Positions 18,013 through 26,024 of a stretch of DNA of 64,000 nucleotides are shown in pieces. Under the pieces are notes generated by a model that worked only from the letters and a program-made list of their open reading frames with translations, had not been told where the DNA came from and ran no database searches. The stretch is from CAZMGV01 sp964621525 [NCBI: uncultured bacterium] (lineage in GTDB: Bacteria > JAGRBM01): assembly GCA_964621525.1 (NCBI GenBank), contig CAZUMS010000014.1, forward strand, positions 61 through 64,060, given 5' to 3'. Each line of letters starts with the position of its first letter. Position 1 is the stretch's first letter. A program made the translations under genes and the position numbers.

Positions 18013-18939
18013 ATGAAGATCACATTCGTCGCCACCGGCGGAGTCGGGGGATATTACGGCGGGCGCTTGGCGCTCGCCGGGGCGGACGTCACCTTCGTCG
18101 CCCGCGGCGCCCACAAGGAAGCGATCAACAGGGACGGTCTCAAACTCGAGCTGACTGGCGAGAACCGCACGGTGGCGGTGAAGGCCCCGGCGAAAGAACT
18201 CTCCGAACTCAAGGGTCCGCTCGATCTCATCGTTTATTGCGTGAAAACGACGCAGGACGAGGCGACGGTTGCGACGCTCCGGCCGCTCGTCGGTCCGTCC
18301 ACCTGGATCCTGCCGCTCCAGAACGGCGTCGAGGCGGAGGAAAAGCTGAAGAAAGCCTTTCCGGAGGCAAACGTCCTCGGCGGTACCTGCTACGTGAGCG
18401 CGCTTCAGGACGGTCCCGGCGTGATCCGGCATTACGGTTCGGGGCTTGTTACGGCCGGGGACATCGGCATGTCGGGACCGGGGACCGGCGAAAAGCTGGC
18501 GGCCATCAAGGAACTATTCAGTGCGGCGAAGATCCCCACGCACGTCTCCGCGAACATCCGGCTCGACAAGTGGCGCAAGCTCGTCTGGAACGCCGGCCTG
18601 AATCCGCTCACGGCACTCACGAACTCCCTCGCCACCGACGTGATTACGCTACCCGACACCCGGGACCTTGTGCACCGGGGCATGATGGAGTGCATCCGGG
18701 TGGCGCAGGCGCTTGGGCTTCCGCTGGAAGACAAGGAAGCGGACCGCCATATCGCCGGGACGGCCACGATCAAGACCGTGCCGACATCGATGCTGTCCGA
18801 CCGCCGCGCCGGAAAGCCGGTGGAGATCGACGCGATCTCGGGTCCCGTCGTCCGGAACGGCGAGCGGCTCGGCGTTCCCGTGCCGGTGGCGAAGATGTAC
18901 CTGACGCTGCTCCTGGCCTATAACCGCTCGGTGGCCTGA
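18013..18939 (+). CDS. Ketopantoate reductase family protein (PanE/ApbA)
   Basis: A 308-residue Rossmann enzyme. The dinucleotide site is MKITFVATGGVGGYYGG and the catalytic block LDKWRKLVWNAGLNPLTAL supplies the Lys and Asn expected for NADPH-dependent reduction of 2-dehydropantoate to pantoate in pantothenate and CoA synthesis. Length and order fit PanE, but the family contains many homologues of unknown substrate, so panE itself is probable rather than sure. ATG at 18013 was chosen over a TTG eight codons upstream. The gene is convergent with the FG-GAP gene, 6 bp apart. Confidence 0.85.
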   Translation: MKITFVATGGVGGYYGGRLALAGADVTFVARGAHKEAINRDGLKLELTGENRTVAVKAPAKELSELKGPLDLIVYCVKTTQDEATVATLRPLVGPSTWILPLQNGVEAEEKLKKAFPEANVLGGTCYVSALQDGPGVIRHYGSGLVTAGDIGMSGPGTGEKLAAIKELFSAAKIPTHVSANIRLDKWRKLVWNAGLNPLTALTNSLATDVITLPDTRDLVHRGMMECIRVAQALGLPLEDKEADRHIAGTATIKTVPTSMLSDRRAGKPVEIDAISGPVVRNGERLGVPVPVAKMYLTLLLAYNRSVA

Positions 18940-18945
18940 ACCCGT

Positions 18946-20556
18946 TTACTTCGGCGCCGTGACGCCCCGGTTCCGGATGACCAGAATCTGGTTCCAGATG
19001 GCGGGGCTGTTCTCGTGCCGGGCGGCGATGTCCGGGCGGCCGTCGCCCTCGAAGTCGGTCAGCGTCATGTGGTAGCTGCCCCGCAGGCCGTCGAAGGACG
19101 CTTCGTCGCCGTCCGTGAACAGGCCGCTTTCCGCCTTGTCCGAGAGCACCACGCTGTAGCGTTCCACCCCGGCGTTGTAGAAAGCGTCGGCCCAGCCGTC
19201 GCCGTTGAAATCGGCGAACAGGGGCTTGAGGCCCAGGCTCGAATCCAGCCGGTCGAGCTGATAGCCCTTGCTGAGCGAGACGTTGTCGGTGCGCTTCGCC
19301 GGGAACGAGCCGTCGGCGTTCTGGACGTAGGCGTCCAGTTGCGGGCTTACCGAGCCGGCGGTGATCGCCTTGATGATCGTCCAGAGGTTGAACTTCACAT
19401 AGAGGAACGCGAGGTCCAGCCGCCGGTCGCCGTTCACGTCGGTGAAGTAGGGCATCTCGATCCAGGTGGGCAGGACGATCGAGAAGTCGGGCTTGCCGGG
19501 GGTGAACTTGCCGCCCTTGTTGTAATAGATGCGGGTCTGGTGCTTGAGGTCCAGATTCTTGAGGCTGGTCTGGTCCGTGCGGGCGACGGAGATGTCGATG
19601 AGGCCGTCGGCATTGATGTCGAGCGCCTCGATCCGGAAGATCGTCGCGGGCTTGCTGCGGCGGTCCATGTCGTCCCAGCTGAACAGGTCGAAGTCGAACA
19701 CCTGCGGATCGGACTCGAAAGCCCCGCCCTCCTTCTGAACGAACACCATCGCCTTGTCGTCCCGGACGGCGTAGAGGTCCGGGCGCCCGTCGCCGTTGAA
19801 CTCGCCCACCCGGAACTCGGGCAGCCGGTAGGTGAGGATCGCACTCGCCGTCTCGATCCGCTTGAACATCATCACGCCTTCGGACCAGGTCTCGACCTCG
19901 GCCTTGAGCGGAAGCCTGAGCGTGCCGGCCACCGTGACCTGCGCGTCGGCGGCGCCGAACTTCAGGATATCGACCGTCTCTCCTTTGGGAAGGAGCGCTT
20001 CCAGCACGCCGTCGCCGTTCAGGTCGATGAGCAGTTCCTGGCGGGTGAGGTTCTTCCGGTCCACCGTCAGGTACCAGGAAACTCCCGAATAGACCTGCAC
20101 GGGTTCGGAAGGCTGGCCGTCCGCGTCGAAGGAGGAGATGGAGATTCCCTGGGGCGTGAAGTAGACGATCTGCGAGGTCTTGGACCCCGAACGGAACCGG
20201 CCCACGTCATAAGCCGCCGCCTGCGAGGGCGCTGCCCAGGTGCGCGTCGGGTTCGGCGGGAAACCGGCGGACTTCGAGTTGAGGAACAGGGCGAACCGCC
20301 GGTCCACCATCGGTTTCTTTTCGTCCTTCTGGCTGTAGGTGGCGAGAATGTCCTTGAGACCGTCGCCGTCGATATCGACAACCGCGAAGTTACGGACTTC
20401 TCCGGGCACGTTGAGCTGGCCGAACTCGAGCGTCAGGTTCTCGTCCGTCTTGACGCTCACGGCCGAGCCCGGTGCCGTGAGCTCCGCGGCGCCTGCCGCG
20501 AGGGCGCTTCCCAGCACGATTGCCGCGACCGTTTGACCCCAGTTCCGCTTCTTCAT
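18946..20556 (-). CDS. Secreted FG-GAP/VCBS repeat protein
   Basis: A 536-residue exported protein with an N-terminal signal peptide (MKKRNWGQTVAAIVLGSALAAGAAE). At least seven calcium-binding-type loops are visible: DIDGDGLKD, DLNGDGVLE, EFNGDGRPD, DINADGLID, DVNGDRRLD, DFNGDGWAD and DFEGDGRPD, spaced about 60-80 residues apart as blades of a beta-propeller. There is no C-terminal sorting signal or membrane helix. Such integrin-alpha-like propellers are periplasmic or surface ligand-binding proteins; the ligand is unknown. It starts 139 bp downstream of the mazG stop on the same strand. Confidence 0.9.
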   Translation of the reverse strand: MKKRNWGQTVAAIVLGSALAAGAAELTAPGSAVSVKTDENLTLEFGQLNVPGEVRNFAVVDIDGDGLKDILATYSQKDEKKPMVDRRFALFLNSKSAGFPPNPTRTWAAPSQAAAYDVGRFRSGSKTSQIVYFTPQGISISSFDADGQPSEPVQVYSGVSWYLTVDRKNLTRQELLIDLNGDGVLEALLPKGETVDILKFGAADAQVTVAGTLRLPLKAEVETWSEGVMMFKRIETASAILTYRLPEFRVGEFNGDGRPDLYAVRDDKAMVFVQKEGGAFESDPQVFDFDLFSWDDMDRRSKPATIFRIEALDINADGLIDISVARTDQTSLKNLDLKHQTRIYYNKGGKFTPGKPDFSIVLPTWIEMPYFTDVNGDRRLDLAFLYVKFNLWTIIKAITAGSVSPQLDAYVQNADGSFPAKRTDNVSLSKGYQLDRLDSSLGLKPLFADFNGDGWADAFYNAGVERYSVVLSDKAESGLFTDGDEASFDGLRGSYHMTLTDFEGDGRPDIAARHENSPAIWNQILVIRNRGVTAPK

Positions 20557-20695
20557 GATGCATCCCTTCCAGTGCGGCCTGCCGGCAGAATGTCCGGCGG
20601 CCGCCCGCGTCCTTCGAAATCCGTTCTTCCGGATGGTGAACGGCAGAACCCTAGCGCTTCCTCTGCAGGCGGAAGAAACGGGCAGCGGCCGGTGT

Positions 20696-21724
20696 TTATG
20701 GAAATTTACGGCGGGTAGCGGGAGTTTTTACCGGGACTTTGCCCTCGGCGCGGCGGGCCTGCTGGTAGTAGCGTTCCATCTGCTCGAGCGACACTTCGCC
20801 GAAGGAGAGGCCGTCCGCTTTCATGGCGTTCTCGATGTGCCGGAACCGGCGGTAGAACTTGGCGTTCGACTTGCGCAGCGCGTCCTCGGGCGAGAGGTGG
20901 AACCTGCGGGCGATGTTGGCGATGACGAACAGGAGATCGCCGATCTCCTCTTCCACATGGTCCCGTTTGGGACCTTCCTCGACGGGCGGCTCCTGGCGGA
21001 TTCTGCCTTTGGCCTCGGCGGCGACTTTTGGCGGCTCGGTTGTGCCGTAGATCGCCTCGATCAGCTCGCCGGTTTCCTCGGCCAGCTTGTCCCAGAGCAT
21101 GTCCCGGTCGGGCCAGTCGTAGCCCACGCGGGCGGCCTTCTCGCCCAGCCGGGAGGCGCGGACCAGCGCCGGGAGCTCGGGCGGGATGCCATCCAGAACG
21201 CTCTCGCGGGTTTTGGCCTTTTCTTTCCGCTTGATCGCCTCCCAGTTCACGACGACGTCGTGGGAGGTCGCCGCCTTGCCGGTGCCGAACACATGGGGGT
21301 GACGGATGGTCATCTTGTCGGCGATACCGTTCGTGACGTCCTCGATACCGAACAGACCCTTCTCTTTCGCCATCTGGGCGTAAAAGACCACCTGGAACAG
21401 CAGGTCGCCCAGCTCTTCCCTGAGGGCATTCCAGTCCCGGGCGTCGATCGCCTCGAGGACCTCGTAGGTTTCCTCCAGCGTGTAGGGCTTGATCGTGTCG
21501 AAGCTCTGCTCCCGGTCCCACGGGCATCCCTCCGGAGAGCGGAGAGTCGCCATGATTGCCACCAGGCGGTCGAAGCCGGAACCCCCCGGAAGCACTTGGA
21601 GATTCCGGGCCGTTCTTTTACGATCACGGACGTTCCCGCGAGTTCTGGCGCCCCTCCCGGTTTTCTTCAGGTTCCGGCGTGTGGCGGTTTTTCGCGGCGG
21701 CTTTTTCTTCGTGGAAGGTGGCAT
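20696..21724 (-). CDS. mazG: Nucleoside triphosphate pyrophosphohydrolase
   Basis: A MazG protein with two pyrophosphohydrolase domains. The first has GCPWDREQSF, LEETYEVLEAI and REELGDLLFQVVFYAQ; the second has EEEIGDLLFVIANIARR with the EExxD metal-binding pattern. It hydrolyses noncanonical or regulatory NTPs (including (p)ppGpp precursors in E. coli) to NMP and PPi. With the ATG at 21722-21724 the product is 342 residues and carries about 40 extra basic N-terminal residues not found in E. coli MazG. A GTG about 42 codons in (VLPGGSGFDRL) would give the standard length. The ATG overlaps the divergent start at 21723. Confidence 0.92.
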   Translation of the reverse strand: MPPSTKKKPPRKTATRRNLKKTGRGARTRGNVRDRKRTARNLQVLPGGSGFDRLVAIMATLRSPEGCPWDREQSFDTIKPYTLEETYEVLEAIDARDWNALREELGDLLFQVVFYAQMAKEKGLFGIEDVTNGIADKMTIRHPHVFGTGKAATSHDVVVNWEAIKRKEKAKTRESVLDGIPPELPALVRASRLGEKAARVGYDWPDRDMLWDKLAEETGELIEAIYGTTEPPKVAAEAKGRIRQEPPVEEGPKRDHVEEEIGDLLFVIANIARRFHLSPEDALRKSNAKFYRRFRHIENAMKADGLSFGEVSLEQMERYYQQARRAEGKVPVKTPATRRKFP

Positions 21725-23909
21725 GAGGCTGAGACTCACCGGCACTGCGGCTCCCCGTCAATCCCCGGGCTTCCCGCGCCGGCTCCGTGCGGCGGTGTTC
21801 GTCCTGCTGGGGACACTCTGCCTCTTCTCGGCCCTCCGCCTCGACGCGCAGGAGCGCGAGCCCTCGCGCTCCCTGGACGACGTGGACAGGCTGCTGGAAG
21901 CGCCTGCGACAATCCGGCCCCGGGCTCCCGACACACTGGCTCCCGCGCCGCCACCTGAACCCGTGGCTCCGGCACAGACCGCCCCTTCGGCTCCGGTGGC
22001 CGGAGTGCCGGCCGTTCCCGAGCGTACAGGCCCCGAATTCCTCCCGCCCGCGAGTATCGACGACCTGCTTGCCGACGCTCCCACGGCCTACGATCCGGCG
22101 CAGGCGCCGACTCTCGGGATGCTGGAAGGCACCTGGCGCGAGCTCCTCGTGGCGCTCCGGGGCGGACGGCTCTCGGCCGCCGCCCCGCTGTTCAACCAGC
22201 TCGAACGGCTCCGGTTCCTGCTCGGCATCGACAGCATGCCGCCCCGGTCCACTGCCCTGATCCAGATGGCCGAACAGGCGGCCAAAAACGGCGACCGTGA
22301 TCTCATGCGGACGCTTCTCGACGAGGCAGGGCGGCTCTCCTCCCGGCTGGCGGCGGTGGCCTATGCCCGGTTCCGCATCGCCCTCGATCTCGGCGAGTTC
22401 GAGCCGCCGAACCTCGCCGGCTGGTTCCGTGAGGGAGTGAAGATCCAGCTCGGCCTCATCAACACCTATCTGGCCGCGACAGCGACGCTGCTTCAGGCGC
22501 TGGGCTATGCGATCCAGCTCGCCTCGCTCGCCATCGCACTGGTTCTGCTCTACCGCACGCATATGGCTATCGCGTCCGATTTCGCCCACTGGTTCCGCGG
22601 AATCGACCAGATTCCATTCTGGGTATTCCGGCTGTTCGTGGTCCTTGTGGCGCTGGTGCCGGTGGCCCTCGGGGCGGGGACGATCGGCACGGCGGCCGTC
22701 TGGCTGCTCTTGTCCGCCATGTATCTCACGAACCGGGAATCGGCGGTCCTGTTCGCCTCGCTGGCGGGGCTTGCCGCCGCCCCCTACCTCGCGGAGGCCG
22801 CCTCCGAACGGGCGATTACCGCCCGCTCCGTCCAGCTCACGAGCGTCGTGAACGCGCGGTACAGCGAACCGACGGTTTCCCTGTTCCATCTTCTGGAACA
22901 GCGGGTCGCCGAGGTCCCCTCCGACGAAGCCTCCCGTTTTTCGCTCGGCATGGTTGCCCTGAAGCGCCGGAACCTCGAGGTCGCGCGGCAGTCGTTCTCG
23001 GAAGTGCTGCGCAAGACTCCCGGATTCTGGCAGGCTGCCGCGAATCTGGCCGTGGTGGAGGCGCTGGACGGAAACCCCGAGGCCGGCCTCGCCAGGCTTG
23101 ATGAGGCCAGCCGCTCTGCGGGCGGAAGCAAGTGGCTTCAGTTCAACCGGGGCCGGATCCTTGAGCTCATGGGTCCCGCCCGCGCCGCCGAGGCGCAGGC
23201 AGCCCTTCAGGCGGCGAAGAAGGATCTGGGCCGGGACGTCTGGGACCTCTGGACACGGCCGCTGACGGGAACCGGTGAGCTGGCGCTGTTTGCCGCCTTC
23301 CCCCTGTCGGACCGTTATATCTGGGAGCACCGGGCGGAGTTCCTCGAGGGCAGCCGGGACAGCGTCAAGGCCCTGTTCGAGGCCTATTCGGGCGGCAGCG
23401 GCGAGGTGACGGTGCTTGTGCTCCTGTGTGCCGCGGGCGTTCTGGCAATCCAGCTTCTGCGCCGGCGGATCGGCCATTCCTATGTCTGCGAATCGTGCGG
23501 CACCTGGATCCGGGCGCGGCAGGGCCAGTTCCTTCAGTCCACTTCTCTCTGCGCCCAGTGCATCGCCGTGCTCTACCGGAATGAAACCGTCGACCCCGCC
23601 GTGCTTCTCAAGAAGCGCGCCGAGATCAAGTCGTTCCAGCGCCGCAAGCGTCAGCTCTGGTCGCTCGCAACCTTCGTCGCCCCCGGTTCGGGCGAGATGG
23701 GCCGTGGCCGCCTTGTGATCGGCGCCCTGTTCCTCGCCCTGACCAGCGTGCTCGTCATCTTCTGGCTTCAGGGCGGAATCGTGACCGGCGACCCGTGGTC
23801 CCTGAAGCGGGACCCGTCGCTGCCGTTCCGGGCGACGCTGATCGTCGGCGGACTGCTGTTCTACCTGTCGGCCCTGTGGCATTTCTTCAATCTTGAGGAG
23901 GGCGGCTGA
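21723..23909 (+). CDS. TPR-containing membrane protein with signal peptide and zinc-ribbon-like cysteines
   Basis: A 728-residue envelope protein of unknown family. It begins with a basic region and a hydrophobic signal (AAVFVLLGTLCLFSALRL), then a proline-rich linker (about 60-105). Hydrophobic helices follow around 255-345. A soluble stretch of TPR-like repeats (about 395-520) includes RFSLGMVALKRRNLEVARQSF and AAANLAVVEALDGN. A further helix, a CESCG...CAQC four-cysteine knuckle (about 588-618) and two terminal helices finish the protein. The start is preceded by GGAAGG. The stop overlaps the DUF4388 ATG (ATGA), so it is the head of the phoH-lnt operon. It could be a scaffold for envelope signalling; this is inference. 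Confidence 0.75.
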   Translation: MRLRLTGTAAPRQSPGFPRRLRAAVFVLLGTLCLFSALRLDAQEREPSRSLDDVDRLLEAPATIRPRAPDTLAPAPPPEPVAPAQTAPSAPVAGVPAVPERTGPEFLPPASIDDLLADAPTAYDPAQAPTLGMLEGTWRELLVALRGGRLSAAAPLFNQLERLRFLLGIDSMPPRSTALIQMAEQAAKNGDRDLMRTLLDEAGRLSSRLAAVAYARFRIALDLGEFEPPNLAGWFREGVKIQLGLINTYLAATATLLQALGYAIQLASLAIALVLLYRTHMAIASDFAHWFRGIDQIPFWVFRLFVVLVALVPVALGAGTIGTAAVWLLLSAMYLTNRESAVLFASLAGLAAAPYLAEAASERAITARSVQLTSVVNARYSEPTVSLFHLLEQRVAEVPSDEASRFSLGMVALKRRNLEVARQSFSEVLRKTPGFWQAAANLAVVEALDGNPEAGLARLDEASRSAGGSKWLQFNRGRILELMGPARAAEAQAALQAAKKDLGRDVWDLWTRPLTGTGELALFAAFPLSDRYIWEHRAEFLEGSRDSVKALFEAYSGGSGEVTVLVLLCAAGVLAIQLLRRRIGHSYVCESCGTWIRARQGQFLQSTSLCAQCIAVLYRNETVDPAVLLKKRAEIKSFQRRKRQLWSLATFVAPGSGEMGRGRLVIGALFLALTSVLVIFWLQGGIVTGDPWSLKRDPSLPFRATLIVGGLLFYLSALWHFFNLEEGG

Positions 23910-25024
23910 TGGCACTCCGCGGAACCCTCAAGGATTTCGGCATCGCTGACATCTTCCAGCTCATCGGGCAGCAGCAGAAAACCGGCGTGCTGAACCTCTC
24001 GGGCGGCCCCGGCGGCACGGCCATCGACGTGTTCTTCTCGAAGGGCCAGATCTGCCGCGCGGCGACCCACGGGGTGGACGAGGACACGGCGCTCTATAAC
24101 GCGCTTGTGAAGGGCGGCCTCGTCACGAAGGCCGGCGCCGACGAGGCAGCGCGGACCGCCCGCGACCAGCTCCGGAGGCTCCGGGAGGTGCTCGTCGATA
24201 CGGGACTCATCGTGAACGAGCAGGTCGCTGCCGTCGAAAAGCTCGATACGCTCGAGAACATCTACGACCTGTTCAGCTGGCAGGACGCCAACTTCGAGTT
24301 CGACCAGAAGGACGTCACGGTCAACGAGGACAGCTTCCGCCCGGTGCCTGCCGAGCATGTGCTCATGGACGGTTTCCGCATGGTGGACGAGTGGCCGGCC
24401 GTCCTGAGAGAGCTGCCGGACTTCTCGCGCAAGGTGTCGCCCGTGCCGGGACTCGAACTGCCGCCGCCCGTGGACAACGCGGAGAAAAAGGGCGGCATTT
24501 CGCACGACGAGTTCCGGGTATACGAGGCGATCGGCGGCGGGCGCTCGATCCAGGCGGCCGTGGACCTTTCACGTCTCGGCAAGTTCGACGGTGCCAAGGC
24601 GCTCCTCTCGCTCGTCAAGAAGGGCTATGTCCGCGTCGACACGCACTCGGAACCTTCCCTGGAGCTGCCGGGCGGCAAGCGGCGCATCAAGCCCTGGGAA
24701 GGCCGCGGACCGTCTTTCGCCCTGATCGCCGTTACGGCACTGATCGTCCTGGCGGGTATCCCCCGCATCTACCGGTTCGTTACCTGGCCGGTCTGGAGCG
24801 CACAGGCACGGGAAAGTGAACGCGAACACCTCTACAAGGCACGCATTACCCATGCGCTCGATGCCTATCACGCCCTCCAGAGCCAGTACCCCGCTTCCCT
24901 GGACGAACTGGCATCCTCTGGCCTCATCGAGCCGGACACGGTAAATTTGGTGAAGCAGCTTGCCGACTACCAGCCGGCCGGCGAGAGCTTCAATCTGGTG
25001 TTCAGGCGCGACAAGGGCCGGTGA
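23909..25024 (+). CDS. DUF4388 (PATAN-type) protein with C-terminal TM and pilin-like tail
   Basis: A 371-residue protein. Residues 1 to about 100 are DUF4388: MALRGTLKDFGIADIFQLIG, KTGVLNLSG and VFFSKGQICRA, a fold found in signalling proteins of delta- and cyanobacterial lineages. A middle region (about 100-260) has paired winged-helix-like segments. One transmembrane helix (about 269-290, FALIAVTALIVLAGIPRIY) is followed by a short extracytoplasmic tail with HALDAYHALQSQYPASLDEL, which resembles the helix and EYPxSLDEL turn of type II/IV pseudopilins. It starts inside the upstream stop codon. Coupling of a cytoplasmic sensor-like domain to an envelope tail is inferred. Confidence 0.82.
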   Translation: MALRGTLKDFGIADIFQLIGQQQKTGVLNLSGGPGGTAIDVFFSKGQICRAATHGVDEDTALYNALVKGGLVTKAGADEAARTARDQLRRLREVLVDTGLIVNEQVAAVEKLDTLENIYDLFSWQDANFEFDQKDVTVNEDSFRPVPAEHVLMDGFRMVDEWPAVLRELPDFSRKVSPVPGLELPPPVDNAEKKGGISHDEFRVYEAIGGGRSIQAAVDLSRLGKFDGAKALLSLVKKGYVRVDTHSEPSLELPGGKRRIKPWEGRGPSFALIAVTALIVLAGIPRIYRFVTWPVWSAQARESEREHLYKARITHALDAYHALQSQYPASLDELASSGLIEPDTVNLVKQLADYQPAGESFNLVFRRDKGR

Positions 25025-26024
25025 GGATCGCTCCCTGACGAAGGAACCGACAACCCACGTCCATACTTTCCGGACCACGGACGAGGCCCGTGCCGTGCTC
25101 GGCGAGGGCGACCGCATCCTGCGGCGCCTCAGGTCGGATCTGTCGGTCGAGGTGCTTGCCCGGGGCACCGTGCTGGAGATCGCCGGCCCGGCCCCGAACG
25201 TGGCGGCCGCGCGGCAGGTGCTTCGCGAACTTGCCGCCCTTGCGGGCCGTCCCGAAGCCGCTGACGAATCCGATGTCGAGAGCATCCTCAGGCTCGCCGC
25301 CGGTTCCCTGAACGAAACCGGCGCTGGATCCGCGCCGCCTGTCATGTTCGGACGAAGGTCCGTGCGGGCCCGGAGCGGCAACCAGGCCCGCTACCTTGAG
25401 GCGCTTCACCGCTCCAGCATGGTGTTCGGCATCGGTCCCGCGGGAACGGGGAAAACCTACCTCGCCATGGCGGTGGCGCTTGAGGCACTGCTCAGCAAGG
25501 CAGTTACGCGCATCGTGCTCGCCCGCCCGGCTGTCGAGGCGGGCGAGCGGCTCGGCTTCCTGCCCGGCACCATGCAGGAGAAGGTGGATCCGTATCTCCG
25601 GCCCCTGTTCGATGCCCTGCACGACATGGTGGAGCCCGAACGGGCGGAGCAGCTTCTCGCCAGGGGTTCCATCGAGATCGCCCCGCTGGCCTACATGCGC
25701 GGGCGGACACTGAACCGCTCGTTCATCGTGCTGGACGAGGCGCAGAACACGACACCTGCCCAGATGAAGATGTTCATCACCCGGCTCGGAGAAGGTTCCC
25801 GGGCGGTGATCTCCGGCGACATCACGCAGATCGACCTCCCGCCCCGGGAGCACTCGGGACTCGTGGATGCCGTTCGCGTGCTGAAGGGCGTGCCCGGCAT
25901 CGAATTCGTCCACTTCGACGAGCGGGATGTCGTCCGTCATCCGCTGCTGGTGGAAATCCTCAAGGCCTATGAAGGCGAGCACGGCCGCCTCCGGTCGGTC
26001 GGCGACGGCGGGGGACGGAAATGA
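24960..26024 (+). CDS. phoH: PhoH-like ATPase (YbeZ)
   Basis: A PhoH/YbeZ protein of the ybeZ-ybeY-lnt neighbourhood, an ATPase linked to RNA metabolism and ribosome quality control. It has Walker A GPAGTGKTYLA, ARPAVEAGERLGFLPG, Walker B IVLDEAQNTTPAQMK and the sensor-like SGDITQIDL. The N-terminal KH-like segment begins at THVHTFRTTDEARAVLGEGD. The start is uncertain: TTG at 24960 overlaps the upstream gene by 65 bp; between it and the domain there is no in-frame ATG or GTG until GTG inside RAVLGEG, and a CTG lies at 25035. The 3' end overlaps the next gene by 4 bp. Confidence 0.9.
   Translation: MPTTSRPARASIWCSGATRAGEDRSLTKEPTTHVHTFRTTDEARAVLGEGDRILRRLRSDLSVEVLARGTVLEIAGPAPNVAAARQVLRELAALAGRPEAADESDVESILRLAAGSLNETGAGSAPPVMFGRRSVRARSGNQARYLEALHRSSMVFGIGPAGTGKTYLAMAVALEALLSKAVTRIVLARPAVEAGERLGFLPGTMQEKVDPYLRPLFDALHDMVEPERAEQLLARGSIEIAPLAYMRGRTLNRSFIVLDEAQNTTPAQMKMFITRLGEGSRAVISGDITQIDLPPREHSGLVDAVRVLKGVPGIEFVHFDERDVVRHPLLVEILKAYEGEHGRLRSVGDGGGRK

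Noticed and set aside
21624-23915. 763-residue minus-strand frame opposite the TPR gene
   Set aside because: Composition is Gly/Arg/Glu shadow type and it lacks domains; the plus strand has a signal peptide, TPRs and a coupled stop/start.
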